Translations under genes and position numbers: made by a program
Notes under the pieces: model-generated
The model's input: the letters and a program-made list of their open reading frames with translations, nothing else
Database searches by the model: none
Told to the model about the DNA's origin: nothing
Assembly (NCBI GenBank): GCA_003427395.1
Contig: BFEA01000035.1
Location: 1,070,137-1,126,520 of the forward strand
From: Chara braunii
Lineage: Eukaryota > Streptophyta > Charophyceae > Charales > Characeae
Reading direction: 5' to 3'
DNA length: 56,384 bases
Shown: one piece after another, positions 1-10,884 of the stretch
Layout: each line of letters starts with the position of its first letter
Numbering within the stretch: position 1 is the first letter of the stretch

Positions 1-208
1 AAAAAAAAAAAAACAACGGTGTTTTTGTAAAAACTGAAATTGTTTTCATGTTCGCTTCATCTTTAAAGTGTAAAAAAACACACATAAGAGAGGAGGAAAA
101 AAAAAACAACAACGATGAAATAAGGCGAGATGGTGAAAGCTTAACATTGAAAAGTTTGAGAAACATATCATTATATAATAACATTTTGAAATTGTGGAAA
201 ACAATACC

Positions 209-361
209 AACCATTGCAACTACGATCAAGCATCAACAAAGTGTTGAATGACACATACCAACCATTGAAACTATTCTCAACCATCGACAAAGTGTTGAAT
301 GACACATACTAACCATTGAAACTATTCTCAACCATCAACAAAGTGTTGAATGATATCATAA
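209..361. repeat. 51-bp minisatellite, three units
   Basis: Three head-to-tail units of 51 bp start at 209, 260 and 311. Each opens with AACCATTG and carries CAACAAAGTGTTGAATGA or a close variant. They lie just beyond the 3' end of the minus-strand Ulp1-like gene. No coding role is apparent. Confidence 0.85.
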
Positions 362-379
362 GTCGCATATCTGGAATGT

Positions 380-1188
380 TCACTCATTCTCGACCATCGA
401 GAAAATATCAAATGCGATTTTATGCCTCATATACGGGATGTTGTCTTGCGAGAATTTGATTGGAGGAAAGTGACCTTTCACTAGCAAAGATGCAAAACCT
501 AACATAAAAACACCACAACTACAACCATCATGTTGGACGGGCATCCCGTCAAACGATGTGTCAAAAGATGTTGTAAGGTCGTCTACGTGATATATTTCAT
601 GAAGATTTTGACGTTGGAATTCTATTCTAAAGAACGCAGCTAATAGTTCAAGCGGTGCGAGGCGGTCGGCGCGACGGAGAGATTCTACAAGGCGGAATTC
701 ACATTTGCAGCCGTATATTCTAACACATGTCAAATCCAAGTGGTTCTCAAAATTAAGAGGGATAAATACAAAGTTAAAACCAAAAATATTTTTTCCCCTA
801 ACCCACTTAATTCCCTCATAGTAAGCAATTTCTTTGGACACTGCAGATGTCAATCTGACATAGAAAAATGAATCTAAAATATACACAAATGGAATGTCAC
901 TGAGACTCTCGTCTCTAATCTCTTTTCAAAACATCAAATTTTGTATGACATTGTCGTTGTCGATCTCGATAGCTAGTAGATACAAATTCATTGCTTTGTC
1001 ATTCAACCATCCTCCATCTTCGATAATGACTATGGTGTCTTTCTTTTTCACCTTCCAATCACCCTTGTAAACAACGATGTTGTATTCTTGGTTATCTTCA
1101 CCGACACTCACAGTATTTTCAACATACTGCATCTCGACCTCTGTGAGGCGTACTGTTGCTAGAGTAATCTTGAACGACATGTCAGGCA
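380..1188 (-). pseudogene. Ulp1/C48 cysteine protease domain, 3' exon, with one in-frame TGA
   Basis: Two open stretches (1204-926 and 886-380) share one frame and are separated by a TGA at 926-928. The N-terminal part has WLNDKAMNLYLLAIE, the usual WLND start of the Ulp1/SENP (peptidase C48) fold. The C-terminal part has a His in NHLDL and, about 75 residues further on, MPVQHDGCSCGVFML, which supplies the family's Gln and nucleophile Cys. The expected Asp of the YDSL motif is not seen; VESL stands near where it should be. C48 enzymes cleave SUMO-like modifiers, and such domains are common in plant Mutator-like and other transposons. The upstream edge is placed at an acceptor-like TTTGTATGCAG. 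The TGA and the missing Asp suggest an inactive copy, unless the TGA is recoded or a sequencing error. Confidence 0.7.
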
Positions 1189-1843
1189 CTGCATACAAAC
1201 ACACATGTAAATAACAACGGTATGTCTAAGACTTTTGTTCATGACGGTGCTTGCGTGCCTACTTCGTTGTTGTTGCTGCTTTCAACAATAGACATCGTGC
1301 AACCTTCACGGTGCAATTTCTTCCTTTGTTTAGTGTTCATTCCCACAACTTTAAACATCCTTAGGGCAGCAGGCTTCACAAATGGGATCGTCAATCGTCA
1401 CGTGTTCAGTGCGCCTTCCAACTTTTTGGGGCAACAATGGTAACGTTGATAAGGCTTGCAAACCACGACGTATAATATTTTTGTTACTGTTCTTTTGCGA
1501 GTGCATGTGAGGCGCTTTCCGCAATTCTTTATGCAGACCCGTTTGTTCATCAACGTAAAGACCACAATCATGATTGATAGTGACAAGTAATATGAGTGAC
1601 GTTCAATTTCATAGTATTAGAAATTCGCTTAAACAATATGAATATGAATAAACATTAATAGCAAGAAAGTTTTACCAAGCTTCTACTTCATGGTACCGAT
1701 TCAGAAACACCACAAATGCACACTATATAATGCAAGAAAACAAGAAACAATTTCAAAAAATTGTGGCAAAAAAAAAAAAGGATGAGCTCATGTGTTAGAC
1801 ACAATATTACAAACATGTTCCTTATGCGAGGTATGTGCTCACC
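1189..1843 (-). other. Probable intron of the Ulp1-like gene
   Basis: Reading the minus strand, the open frame of the upstream exon meets GTGAGC at about 1843. A pyrimidine/TG-rich stretch then ends in TTTGTATGCAG at about 1189, just before the Ulp1-like frame. This is a good GT...AG pair of about 650 bp. No cDNA supports it, and phase was not checked beyond frame openness. Confidence 0.45.
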
Positions 1844-2311
1844 TCGGCGACTAACTGTCAATTTCCCTTCAACACGGTCTTCTTTCGCACCTTCCAACTG
1901 CCTTGATGTGACAGGGGATTCTTTGATGGTTATTACGCCTTAGACATATGGGCTTAACTGTTGTACAAGAGTTTGAAGTATATTCTCTACAACTTCCTCC
2001 ACAAGTGTATGTTGCTCGGGTGTAGTCAGTACAACATGTCCTTCATCCTCTTCGACGTTGGGTACTTGGATTGCTTTTTTCCTCACGAGCCCCTGAAGAG
2101 TGTCCTTTCTTCCAGTAAGTGTATGCTGAGACCCTTCTCTTGCCTTCTCTGATAATATCGGACTTTGAAATTCGGTACGAATCTCGAAGTCGCCTCCGAG
2201 TGTTCCTTCATCCAATGGAGTGTCAGGCTCGACTTGCAGTTCCAGCTCCCCCACAAACATGGTTTTTTCCATTGATGCCGCTGTCGCTCGTGGCGGTACC
2301 ACACCCTCCAA
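1844..2311 (-). pseudogene. Upstream exon of the Ulp1-like gene, truncated by the LTR boundary
   Basis: The frame is open from an ATG at 2311 to TAA at 1940-1942, then continues in frame to the GTGAGC donor-like site near 1843. The protein is acidic and low in hydrophobic content (for example TTPEQHTLVEEVVENILQTL), with no domain I recognise. The first residues lie inside the repeat that starts at 2282, so the real N-terminus was probably removed when that element inserted. The in-frame TAA suggests decay. Linkage to the Ulp1 exon rests only on order, strand and the plausible intron. Confidence 0.45.
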
Positions 2312-5300
2312 GGAAGGCAGAACCTCACAATCATGTCACGCAGGATTTAATTCTGAAAAAACTAACCAGTCACCACTCCGACCGAAGTGCGCAGGTTATA
2401 CCTCTCACGACACCCCACGACAGGTCGGGGTGCAGCGAGGTACAACGTACTTCTATCCAAGGGGTAGTCACCACCCTTAGGTAGGCGTATCCCTGCTGAG
2501 CTACGGACCCACATGCGAAGGCTTTTACTTGCCTTTGTAGAGGTAGGTCGGCCAATGACGTTTTCTTGATCGTCCCAGCATAGAAATGGGGTATGCGCGG
2601 TAAGACGCCTAAGAATGACCCATCAGTCAAGTCAGGTTCATGATATGATCTCCCTATCCTGGATTTCTAGATATTCAGGTCGAACCTTTAGAAAACTGTT
2701 TATTTCCACTTCTGAGTCTGAAACATATTATTCTTTTGACCAAAGCGAACATGGTATCAATCAAATCACCTTGCTACCAATGTCATTTTATCTCTCTTAA
2801 CAGGTTATGACTCGACTGAGCATCAGATAGTATAGAAGTTAAGTAGGATAGATAATGAATATGAGAGTATTACCGATGAGAACCTTTACCACTTTCGCAA
2901 GTGCTGTGTGTCCGAGACTCTTCAACAGATGAGGTCCAGTTCAATAAAAAATCATGGACAAAATTTGACCTGCACAGAATAATGCAAAGACAGTTCACAT
3001 GCCATGCACTAACGGTGTCAACCATCAACCACTAACCTTGTCCCTCACTTCCCAAACCATGTATGATAGCTCTATCTTTTCCTGAAACTTAAGCTCAGCC
3101 CCCTCACTTTTTGTCAAAGGACCCTTGAGAGTGACTAGGACCATTCAGGCAATAACCAAAGGTGTCAGTTTTACTGACCACAGGGTTTGACTTTAGATGT
3201 GGGTATAAAGTGAAAGAGAAAAGTTGAATCGGTAACAATTGACCTGTTATCGAAAGATAACAGAAAATTGGGTTATTTTTGTAGAACGTCTTTCTTCAAA
3301 TGCAGTAGATCAAATAGAGACCTGCACACACACAGATCAACATAGATTCAACACCCCCACTCGATTTCCCTCATTTTGATATCTACGGGTCAAACCCTTA
3401 AATCTGGATTGTGAGGTCTGGAATTGACATCCCAAAGTCTAATCCTTAGCTTCTACTCTCATAACCCTATCCTAAGTCGTCTGCCGCCTTCTCCTTTCGT
3501 TCAAGGAGTTTCATGCCTATGTCCTACGTCGTCTTAGGGAAACGCATATTTCCCCTACTCTCAGTCTTTGCATTCTATCTCTTTCGAAATAAGCACATCG
3601 CTTGGTGCTTATGTAATATAGTTTTAACTCATTTGTTGTTGTGGCCTTCCACTCGAAAGTCATGAACGGACACGGACCTCGCAGTAGTTCTTATTCTACT
3701 AGTATTCTTTTTCCCGTGGTCCTAACTCCTTTCTTTGTTTCTTTTCCAAGTCCGTGAGACCTTGCTCCAACATGAACATTTTTCTTTCCTCCTTCTTCAA
3801 TTTGTCCTGACATACTCAAGTAGCAGATCGACTCATACATGAATCTTCTGCTACTTGGTCAATACCAAGCAATCTGTTAATCAAACAGGCAGCCGAGTAA
3901 ATCACCCATGATTACTCGACTCCCTTCCAGTCCCACTCAATACAAGCGCAAATGGTTAGTAAAAACAATGCACATGATCTGTTTCGAGTAGTCGGATAGC
4001 TCAGACAAGAGTATCCCTCTTGAAACAAACAGTTGAGGCTCTTACCGGGGCACCCTACTACTTGCTTTAGGTATCATTCGGAAAGACCTGAATTTCAACC
4101 CCCTCCCTGAGGTTAGTAATAGTATGAGTGAATAATAGGCGACCCAGACAAGAACCCCCTACTATCATGTGACCAAATTGCCCGGTCAACTTCGTGAGTG
4201 CAACAAAACGATCCTCACAAGGGCATCTAATTGCTATCCCGAAACCAACCAATCTAACCACCTAATAAGTTTGGACAGAAAACGAGTGTTTAGGATACTC
4301 CTACAAAAGTATCGCACCTCGCTGGTTTGTACAGAATCAAGCAAGTAATAGGCTGATTCCATCAAGGGCCCCTCTACTACTTCCTTGGGTAATGAGTAGT
4401 CCATATCTTAAACAAGTAATATGATGACTCCTACATAAGCTTTCCTACTACCCGTTTGGTGTTTGGACTGTCTGAGAGTAAGTAAGTTGATAAGGAAAGA
4501 GAAGCAACGTGGTTTACTACTCCCTGCAGATCGTTAGTCAGTTTTGGACTCAAGTGTGTGAATAGGATGACCCTCCTTGGAGCCCCCTACTACACCTTGA
4601 ATATAAGTGCAAAGACCGAATCTTCCTGAGCCGTTAATTAAGAAGGGAAGTTAGTATCAAAATCCCTTGAGTTCACTTTTCACATCAAGCAGATTCCTAG
4701 TTTATCAAGGTGGTGAGGTAGCACGCACAGGAGTACCGCCACCTTCTGATTATGCCAATCGTCTGAGTCTCAAAGCGTAAGTGTCAAACCCATACAAGGG
4801 TTATCTACCGCCTTCGGAGACTGGTCCGGCAGGTTAACAGGGCGATCCGCACAAGAGCCTCCCTTTTATTATTCCTAAACGTCAGGTATCTCTCCCCTTC
4901 ACGACGACAGTCGCTCCGGTAGGGTAACTCGCACATGAGTACCCCATTGTCAACTCCCTGTGAAGTTAAAGCATACACAAGTAGTATGACGACTCACATA
5001 TGAGCCTTTATTACACCACTTTGTTCTTCAAACCCAAGCAGTCTTAGGTTCCTTCTTGGTTATCTTAAGTTCCTTCCTCCCATCAAGCAGGGTTCTTACG
5101 TCAATCATATAACCTTTTTCATTTCGATACATTTTAGTCCTGAAAAAAACACAAACAGTGTTTCACACAGCCATACATGCAGTCCAATAGAAGGTTGTAG
5201 CATGTAAGGGTATATGGGAAGGGAATAGGCACCGCGTACCTCATGGTTCCCTGCCTCCAGAGTTCCTCCTGAACTCCGACAGAGCTCCCGCAATAGCCCT

Positions 5301-5560
5301 GTTATCCGCCTCGCAATACTCATGCAATTGATTGCTCGGATCTTAAAATTGGTAACATCCAAGGTTAAAGCTCAGTGGAGATACATCATCAGACCCCTTA
5401 TGGCTAAGGGGAGGTACTCGAGAGGATCAAGCAAAGACAAGAATGGAGGAGGATGGAGGAGGTAGGCACCATCACAATGCGATAATGCCTCTCTCCTCTC
5501 CAATGCCCCTCATTCTCCTCCTCTCTGACCCCTGTTTAACATATGAAGTCTGAAAACAAC

Positions 5561-5591
5561 AATAATAATAATAACAATAATAATAATAACA
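5561..5591. repeat. (AAT)n tract in the left LTR
   Basis: A short AAT/AAC trinucleotide tract lies at the site where the right LTR copy carries a much longer one (36325-36434). Confidence 0.85.
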
Positions 5592-6268
5592 AAATCTCAT
5601 CAATGCCTAAGACCATCTCTCAATAGACAATGGATCAAAGAAAAGTGGAGGTCCTTTGTCGGTTTCCCACTTGACAGAACCCTCCCCCTTTTCACTTTCC
5701 TTTCTCCCTCTGCTTTTTCCTTTACTCTTCCTTTTTTTTTCTCCTCATTTCACTTCTCTCCTTCTCTCCTTCCTTTCCCCCCCCCCCTCCCCCCCGCCTT
5801 TCAGTCTTCCTACTCATTTTCTTTCGTGGCATCGCATGCGTCCCTTTTGCTTTCGCCACATAACCTTGGTCACATCGACCCGCTCGCTGTTCTGCATGCA
5901 TGTTCCCTAGGACCATGTGTGTGTGTTTGCGGTCCCGCCTGCCTGCAAGACTGTGCGGACGCATGCTTGCTGTCCAGTCGGGCTACAAGACTGTGCGGGC
6001 GCATGCTTGCTGCTCCTCACAGTGCCTGCGGGTTCCCCGCTATCTGGCCGCTCCTCATGCCACTCAGTGCCTGCGCGCGGATGCGTTGACAATGCTGCTT
6101 TCTCAGTGGTCCATAGCCACTTCGTAATGTGTCAGCCTCTCGTTGCGTGAGCCCAGGCCGTGGCAAAAGGCTGCACTTCAAGCACCGCAGCAGAGTTGCT
6201 CCGTCCAAGAAATCACAGGAAACACTTCTTTCGCAAACACTTCGTCGGTTCGAGCGAGTCGGGACCAC

Positions 6269-6342
6269 GGCGAATATAACTTAATAGGTCAAAGTGTCAG
6301 ATTGTGAATTTGAAAACACGGGTTCAACTCCCGTTATTCGCC
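6269..6342 (+). tRNA. trnH-GUG: tRNA-His (anticodon GUG), organelle/bacterial type
   Basis: The acceptor stem pairs GCGAATA (6270-6276) with TATTCGC (6335-6341). An encoded G at 6269 faces C at 6342, which is the G-1:C73 identity pair of tRNA-His. The D stem is ACTT/AAGT around a loop with GG. The anticodon stem TCAGA/TTTGA encloses TTGTGAA, giving anticodon GTG at 6304-6306. The T arm is ACGGG-TTCAACT-CCCGT. No intron and no encoded CCA are seen. Genomic encoding of G-1 and the AU-rich arms fit a mitochondrial gene. Inside a nuclear repeat it is probably a transferred copy, and its expression is unknown. Confidence 0.85.
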
Positions 6343-6821
6343 TCTTGCATCTGAACTCTGGTTTCAATGCCTGTAGCCTTCGTGTCGCCACGAAGTTCAG
6401 ACTATATCATCATCCCAAGCAGGGATGTCTGGCGTGTAGTCGTTGAGGGGCGCAGCGCATGTATCAACACATGACTTCCCTGCTGATTGTCCGCACCGAC
6501 ACATTTGTCATTTGGTCGGATACTCGGCGGAGTTCCCAGCATATATCCAGCTTCGCGCCTACACATTACTGTGTAAGTAACACAGAACAGAAGGCAGATG
6601 GGCGACTTCTTTTCCACATTGATTTGATTCATTAGTGGATATAAGATGACACCAAAACAAACAAAACAAATACATATTTGATGATTATTAAAACAAACAC
6701 TCTCAAAAAAAGAAAAATAAAATTTCGTGTTACTTCATGGTGAATATAGTCTGCTAGTCTAGACGAGAGAATTGAGATTCGTGGTTCACTTCTTGATTCT
6801 ATCCTGGCACTCACTCCGCTC

Positions 6822-6846
6822 GCCAGAGCAGACGCTTCGCGTCTGC
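6822..6846. repeat. Perfect GC hairpin in the organelle-like insert
   Basis: The palindrome AGAGCAGACGC / GCGTCTGCTCT forms an 11-bp stem around a TTC loop. Such compact GC hairpins are common as mobile palindromes in algal and fungal organelle genomes. Confidence 0.75.
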
Positions 6847-7187
6847 TCTATCGCCAGAGTCGCCTGGTTTAGGGCGCCGCAGCGACTCGTCGCCAAACTC
6901 ACATAAATCCTAAGTCTCCAATTAAGTGGGGCTTATTAGAGAATCCTCTTCCTATCCAACGTATATATAGCTTGGCTAGCCTACCTCTTTCTCTGGTGTC
7001 GATCGAGGCGCGTTAGCGGAATTTCCCAGTTTCGAAATCGGATATTATATTATGAAAGCTTTAGCCTGTGGCAACTGTCTGATACCAATACCAGAAAAAT
7101 GTTGAGGTGAGGGCCCCTCGCGGACATTCAGGCCTGCCTTCACTTAGAGCGGGCATGAGGCTTGCTGGCCATAAGTACCGTAATGCT

Positions 7188-7192
7188 AATAC

Positions 7193-7275
<83 letters not shown>
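7188..7275. repeat. (AAT)n microsatellite in the left LTR
   Basis: About 29 AAT units lie between a CCGTAATGCTAATAC block and a GGATTCACCCAAGTATGCG block. The corresponding right-LTR site (about 37199-37224) has only about eight units. Confidence 0.95.
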
Positions 7276-7278
<3 letters not shown>

Positions 7279-7550
7279 AAAAAAAAAAATGGATTCACCC
7301 AAGTATGCGACTTCGCAGTACTTGGGACTCGATCCCCAGACCCGTGTATGGTGCGGTTGGACTTGTGTAATCTTAAACCCGAGATATGCACCTAAAGTTA
7401 TTTGTCTTGAGGTTCTTATACATACGAGGATTGTGTAGGTTTGATCTGCTTACCTATAGGATAAGAATTATAGCATATATCCGGCCGTAACTGCTACAAC
7501 TTCGGAAGGTCAGTGTAGGTCGTAGCTACCACAGTATCGAAGAGTCATAC

Positions 7551-8480
7551 AGCGTAGGCTGGGGCGCTGCAGAGGCGAATGTAGTGACCTGCCCTAGTAT
7601 GCCTCGTCGTAAGGGCTACCCGTAGGTCCATTGTCGACCCCAGGCCGTACCGCACAAGGGCAGCCCCCCGATATGTCAAAATCGGGGGCCTGACGCTCGT
7701 CGGTTGACTAAAGCCAACTGCCCAACATCCCTCAGTTAAAAATCGCCGCGGATCTAGCCCAGGACGCCGGTCAGACATTCTTACTTGTTCATATGCAGGC
7801 ACCAAGATAGCATTTATACAAAGTGGAAGTCTGCAACTTTATTGGATCGAGGCCGTCGACTGCGTGTCAATCTGAACCACTGTGGGTCGAGGACCGGAGG
7901 CAGGTTTACCTGGTCATCGGTACATAAGACCCCGCCTGCAGGAAGTCAACATTCAGTTCTTACTATGCTGATCTGATGTTGGTTTGACGCTAGCTGGACG
8001 CTGGCAATGTGGACGAAGACGCTAGATAATGCTTGCACGCTGGCGCCTCCTTGCTTCGGCACCATCTTCTGCTGACGTGGCCCATGCCAACATGTCTTCT
8101 TTGCTGATGTGGCATTTGCCACACTGTCTACATTACTAAGTTGGAAGTGACTATGAGAGGGGGAATCGGGGTCTGTTTGAGATCGATAATGTGCATTGTT
8201 ATCTTAATGGGAGGGTTGTGTCTCGTGGCAAGCTGATGTGATCTGACCTGTCAGGCTCGTTATCGAACATTGTTTGCTGACGTGGAGGCGAGGAGAAGTC
8301 CGAGGAAGAAGAGGGCATTGTTAGGCTATTACCTCTGTAGTTTTTTGTTGGATATCATCTTTTCCATCTTCTCATCAATCTAATCTCCCCCTATCTTCTT
8401 CGTCTGTCGTTACGAAATATTGTATTACTGGTCTCATTCATGATTATCGAAGACCTCTAACCAGCGCTGAGTCTCTGTCT
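7551..8480. other. Non-coding stretch, nothing recognised
   Basis: This stretch begins where the homology to 37484 ends. There is no polypyrimidine tract on the plus strand next to the LTR edge, so no minus-strand PPT. Short open frames exist but none shows a domain. Confidence 0.5.
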
Positions 8481-8880
8481 GTATGTCTGTTTTCTCTTTA
8501 TATCTGTTTGCTTGTATGTTTGTATGTATGTTTTATCCGTTTTGTCTATTTGTCGTTGTCTGTTGCTGTCTGTCATCTTTCTGTTTGTTCGTCTGTCTTT
8601 TGACTTGTTTGTTTGTCTCTCTATATCAGACTGTCTGTCTTTCTGTCTTCTCCTTCCTCTTTCTCCCTTTTTCCTCCCCCTTCTCTCTCATTCTTTCTTA
8701 TTCTCTCTCTCTATCTTTAGCAGCAGTCCCTCTCCGACTTTTTCCCTCTGCACAATTCTTCACCCTCCCTATTCTTCATTCTTGCTTCCTACGAGTCATC
8801 TCTCCCTCTCTCCTTTTTCACATTTCTTCGGTTGAATCCCCTCTTCTACGACCTTATCTGGATATAGGCAACTATTTGTA
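8481..8880. repeat. Pyrimidine-rich TGTC/CTT low-complexity tract
   Basis: The plus strand is dominated by CTGT, TTTG and CTTTC runs. The open frames here are low-complexity artefacts. Similar tracts recur at 12000-12120, 52080-52290 and 52740-53060. Confidence 0.7.
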
Positions 8881-8894
8881 ACAACAATAATGCT

Positions 8895-8918
8895 ATTAAT
8901 AATAATAATAATAATAAT
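8895..8918. repeat. (AAT)n tract at the left end of the hAT-like element
   Basis: A short AAT tract whose last eight bases, ATAATAAT, are repeated immediately after the element's right end at 11514-11521. Confidence 0.85.
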
Positions 8919-9041
8919 CAGGGTTACCTGATCGAACGTTCGGGGGCCCCGGGCTGGCCCCCGAACGCCCCCGAACGTTCGGGCGTTCGGGGTCCCATTC
9001 GGGGGCCGACCACCTCGAGGTTTGGCCCCCGCCAAAAAATG

Positions 9042-9430
9042 TTTCGGGGCCTAAAAATAAGTTCTTTTTTCTAAATTTGGTTTTGTGAGTTCTCTATAAT
9101 ATAGCCTGCATGCCTATAAATTTTGAAGCCATTCTCCTAAGCCAAACAAACATTAAAAATCGTCAAAGATCGGGGTGTCAAAACGTGCTCGCCCACTCAA
9201 TATTTTGTTTTTTGTTCGTTTTTAACTTTTTGTTTTCACTTTATTTCGGGGCCTAAAATATTTTATTATTTTTTTTAATAATTTTGATGAGTCATTGATT
9301 ATGTAAGTTACATATCTGTACATTTTCAGGGCATTTGTCAATGCCAAACAATAATTAAAAATCGGCAAAGATGGCGGTGTCGAAAGGGTGGTGGCACACT
9401 CACTCATTTTAATTCTCGTTTTATTTTTTC
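9042..9430. repeat. Two diverged direct units of about 200 bp
   Basis: Units starting near 9042 and 9245 both open with TTTCGGGGCCTAAAA. Both share, further on, AAAAATCG-CAAAGAT followed by a GTGTC-AAA block and a CACTCA block. Confidence 0.6.
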
Positions 9431-9516
9431 TTATTTTTATCATAGTGTTTATTTTTTGTATTTGATTTCTAATTCAAATTTGGTAAAGAATTTGGATGTA
9501 GTGCCCGGACAAATGT

Positions 9517-9600
9517 TGTTTAGTTTATTTTTCTCCATAAGATATGTTGTTTTCGGAAGTTTCAGAAGTTTATTTTGCTCCATAACATATGTTGTTTTCG
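9517..9600. repeat. Tandem duplication of about 48 bp
   Basis: The block GTTTATTTT-CTCCATAA-ATATGTTGTTTTCGGA occurs twice in a row, immediately before the 1.8-kb repeat copy. Confidence 0.7.
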
Positions 9601-9649
9601 GACCCAACTATTTGTCCCTCATTAACGGGGAGGAGCCTAAATCCTAACT

Positions 9650-9705
9650 ACCCGGTTACCTCATAGTCCAGAGGTCACTGGTTCAAGCCCCGGCCAATTG
9701 AGCCC
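9650..9705 (+). promoter_or_regulatory. Pol III-like A/B box or tRNA-derived segment in the 1.8-kb repeat
   Basis: GGTTCAAGCCC fits the pol III B-box consensus GGTTCRANYCC exactly. A degenerate A-box-like stretch lies upstream. The second repeat copy keeps GGTTCAAGCCC near 17010. Confidence 0.35.
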
Positions 9706-10876
9706 AGTCAAAAATGTTGTGGTGCTCTTTGACAAAAAAAAGCTAATTCGGAGGCCGGGTGAACTCGATTCTCGAGTTTGTTGCTTGATAGTTTATACCT
9801 ATACCTACTGAGCTAGCTCCCACTTTGGAAAGAAGGGGAGCAACTTTTGTATAAGTACGTCAGTGGGGCCCAACCTAACTAGTGGACCGGACCCTTTTAT
9901 AGTTCAGTGTGTGCGTACACTTGTTGGTTTGTGTAACCGCCTGAGTGTTTTGTCGGCTTGATTGTGTGTGTGACCTGCAAGGGTACTTGATTCATCGGTA
10001 GGTCCGAAAGACCGGTACTTACCCGTGGCTGTGACATTGAGGGTTGTGGCGGGGAAAACATTCAAGTGGCGGGGATGAAGGTCTGCCATACTTAAGAGCG
10101 ACGACTCCAGTGGTAAGTAGGCCGGTTTCAAACCAAGTAGAGGCGGATGTGTCGGGTACTCGGGGGTGGCATAAGAAGACAAAAGTCGACATTTTTAAAG
10201 GTCCAACGTCGGCCGTAGCTGTCTGGTGTGGTGACAACACGTTTCTATTGGGGTTCATATTATTCTCTTAGTCCGCTTTCGAGTTTATGGCGACGCGACC
10301 TGCAGGTCCTCCAATACTGGTCGGTCCGACGCTTCTGGACTATTTTCCAATTCGTTTTTGCCTTACTGCCTGAAGCTTTGATTGTTTTGGATCGTGGTCG
10401 CCACATCCCGCGTGACCCTTTCTTATTTTCTTCCAACCCTCCGGCCCTTGTGGTCGAAGATGTTCAATTTTTACTAACCTTTACCTATTTTCGTATATGT
10501 CGTATCACCGCTCATGGGTCACCTAGCAACCTCGGCCTCAATGACCGAGAAGTTTGTTTTTCACTACGCAATGCCAAAAATTCTTACTTTTTACTCCAGG
10601 CCGTTCCCGGTATTTAGTAACCGACGTTGATTCTGTATCGAATGCAAAATCATGAGCAAATACCATTGTAAGGGTGTTTGCTCCAACAGTTTTCCTAGGG
10701 AATCTTGATGCAAACAAATGTTTTTTGACGCGACAAGTTATCAAAATCCGATTTCCTTGATGAAATTGTGGTTTGAAGACCCTCACTGTCCCCCTTGGCG
10801 CGTCCATATTACCAGGATTTTAACCTGAGTCTCCCACATATCCAAAAATGATAATTCCCCCAAAAAACGATTATTC

Positions 10877-10884
10877 TATATAAA
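10877..10884 (+). promoter_or_regulatory. TATA box (TATATAAA) in 1.8-kb repeat copy 1
   Basis: TATATAAA is conserved in sequence and context in copy 2 near 18230. It is placed about two thirds of the way through the repeat, as in an LTR with a long U3. Confidence 0.45.

Larger units (their letters stand above)
6191..7070. other. Insert of about 0.88 kb unique to the left LTR copy, organelle-like
   Basis: The right LTR passes directly from a GGCTGCA-TTCAATCACC block to a CAACTGTCTGA block (37020-37055). In the left copy about 880 bases separate the same two blocks. The insert holds a bacterial/organelle-type tRNA-His and a perfect GC hairpin, both familiar from algal and plant mitochondrial intergenic DNA. 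I infer a nuclear copy of organelle DNA, or an organelle-derived insert. Exact ends are not fixed. No protein-coding gene is seen in it. Confidence 0.55.
2282..7547 (-). repeat. Left copy of the giant LTR-like repeat (3' LTR if paired with 33111-37481)
   Basis: This stretch aligns collinearly with 33111-37481 over its whole length, for example the shared blocks around 2440/33280, 4490/35240, 5230/36000 and 7100/37090. It starts TGTCGCTCG and ends GAGTCA, so on the minus strand it has TG...CA termini. The extra length over the right copy is explained by an insert of about 0.88 kb at 6191-7070. Stretches compared by eye are similar but clearly diverged, so insertion is not recent. No polypurine tract is visible just inside it (to the right of 7547), so it could be a separate solo LTR. 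Open frames inside it are short and show no domain. Confidence 0.7.

Noticed and set aside
209-361. CRISPR-like array
   Set aside because: Units are directly adjacent with no unique spacers, and the context is eukaryotic. It is a minisatellite.
6720-6810. Possible second tRNA in the organelle-like insert
   Set aside because: A GGTTCACTTC stretch is present, but no acceptor pairing or cloverleaf can be built.
7140-7391. Poly-Ile and poly-Tyr open frames over AAT microsatellites (also 11377-11622 and 53322-53684)
   Set aside because: Translation of simple repeats. No coding support.
8483-8881. Cys/Leu/Phe-rich ORFs of 107-132 codons resembling membrane proteins
   Set aside because: Produced by pyrimidine-rich low-complexity sequence. 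Overlapping frames look alike.
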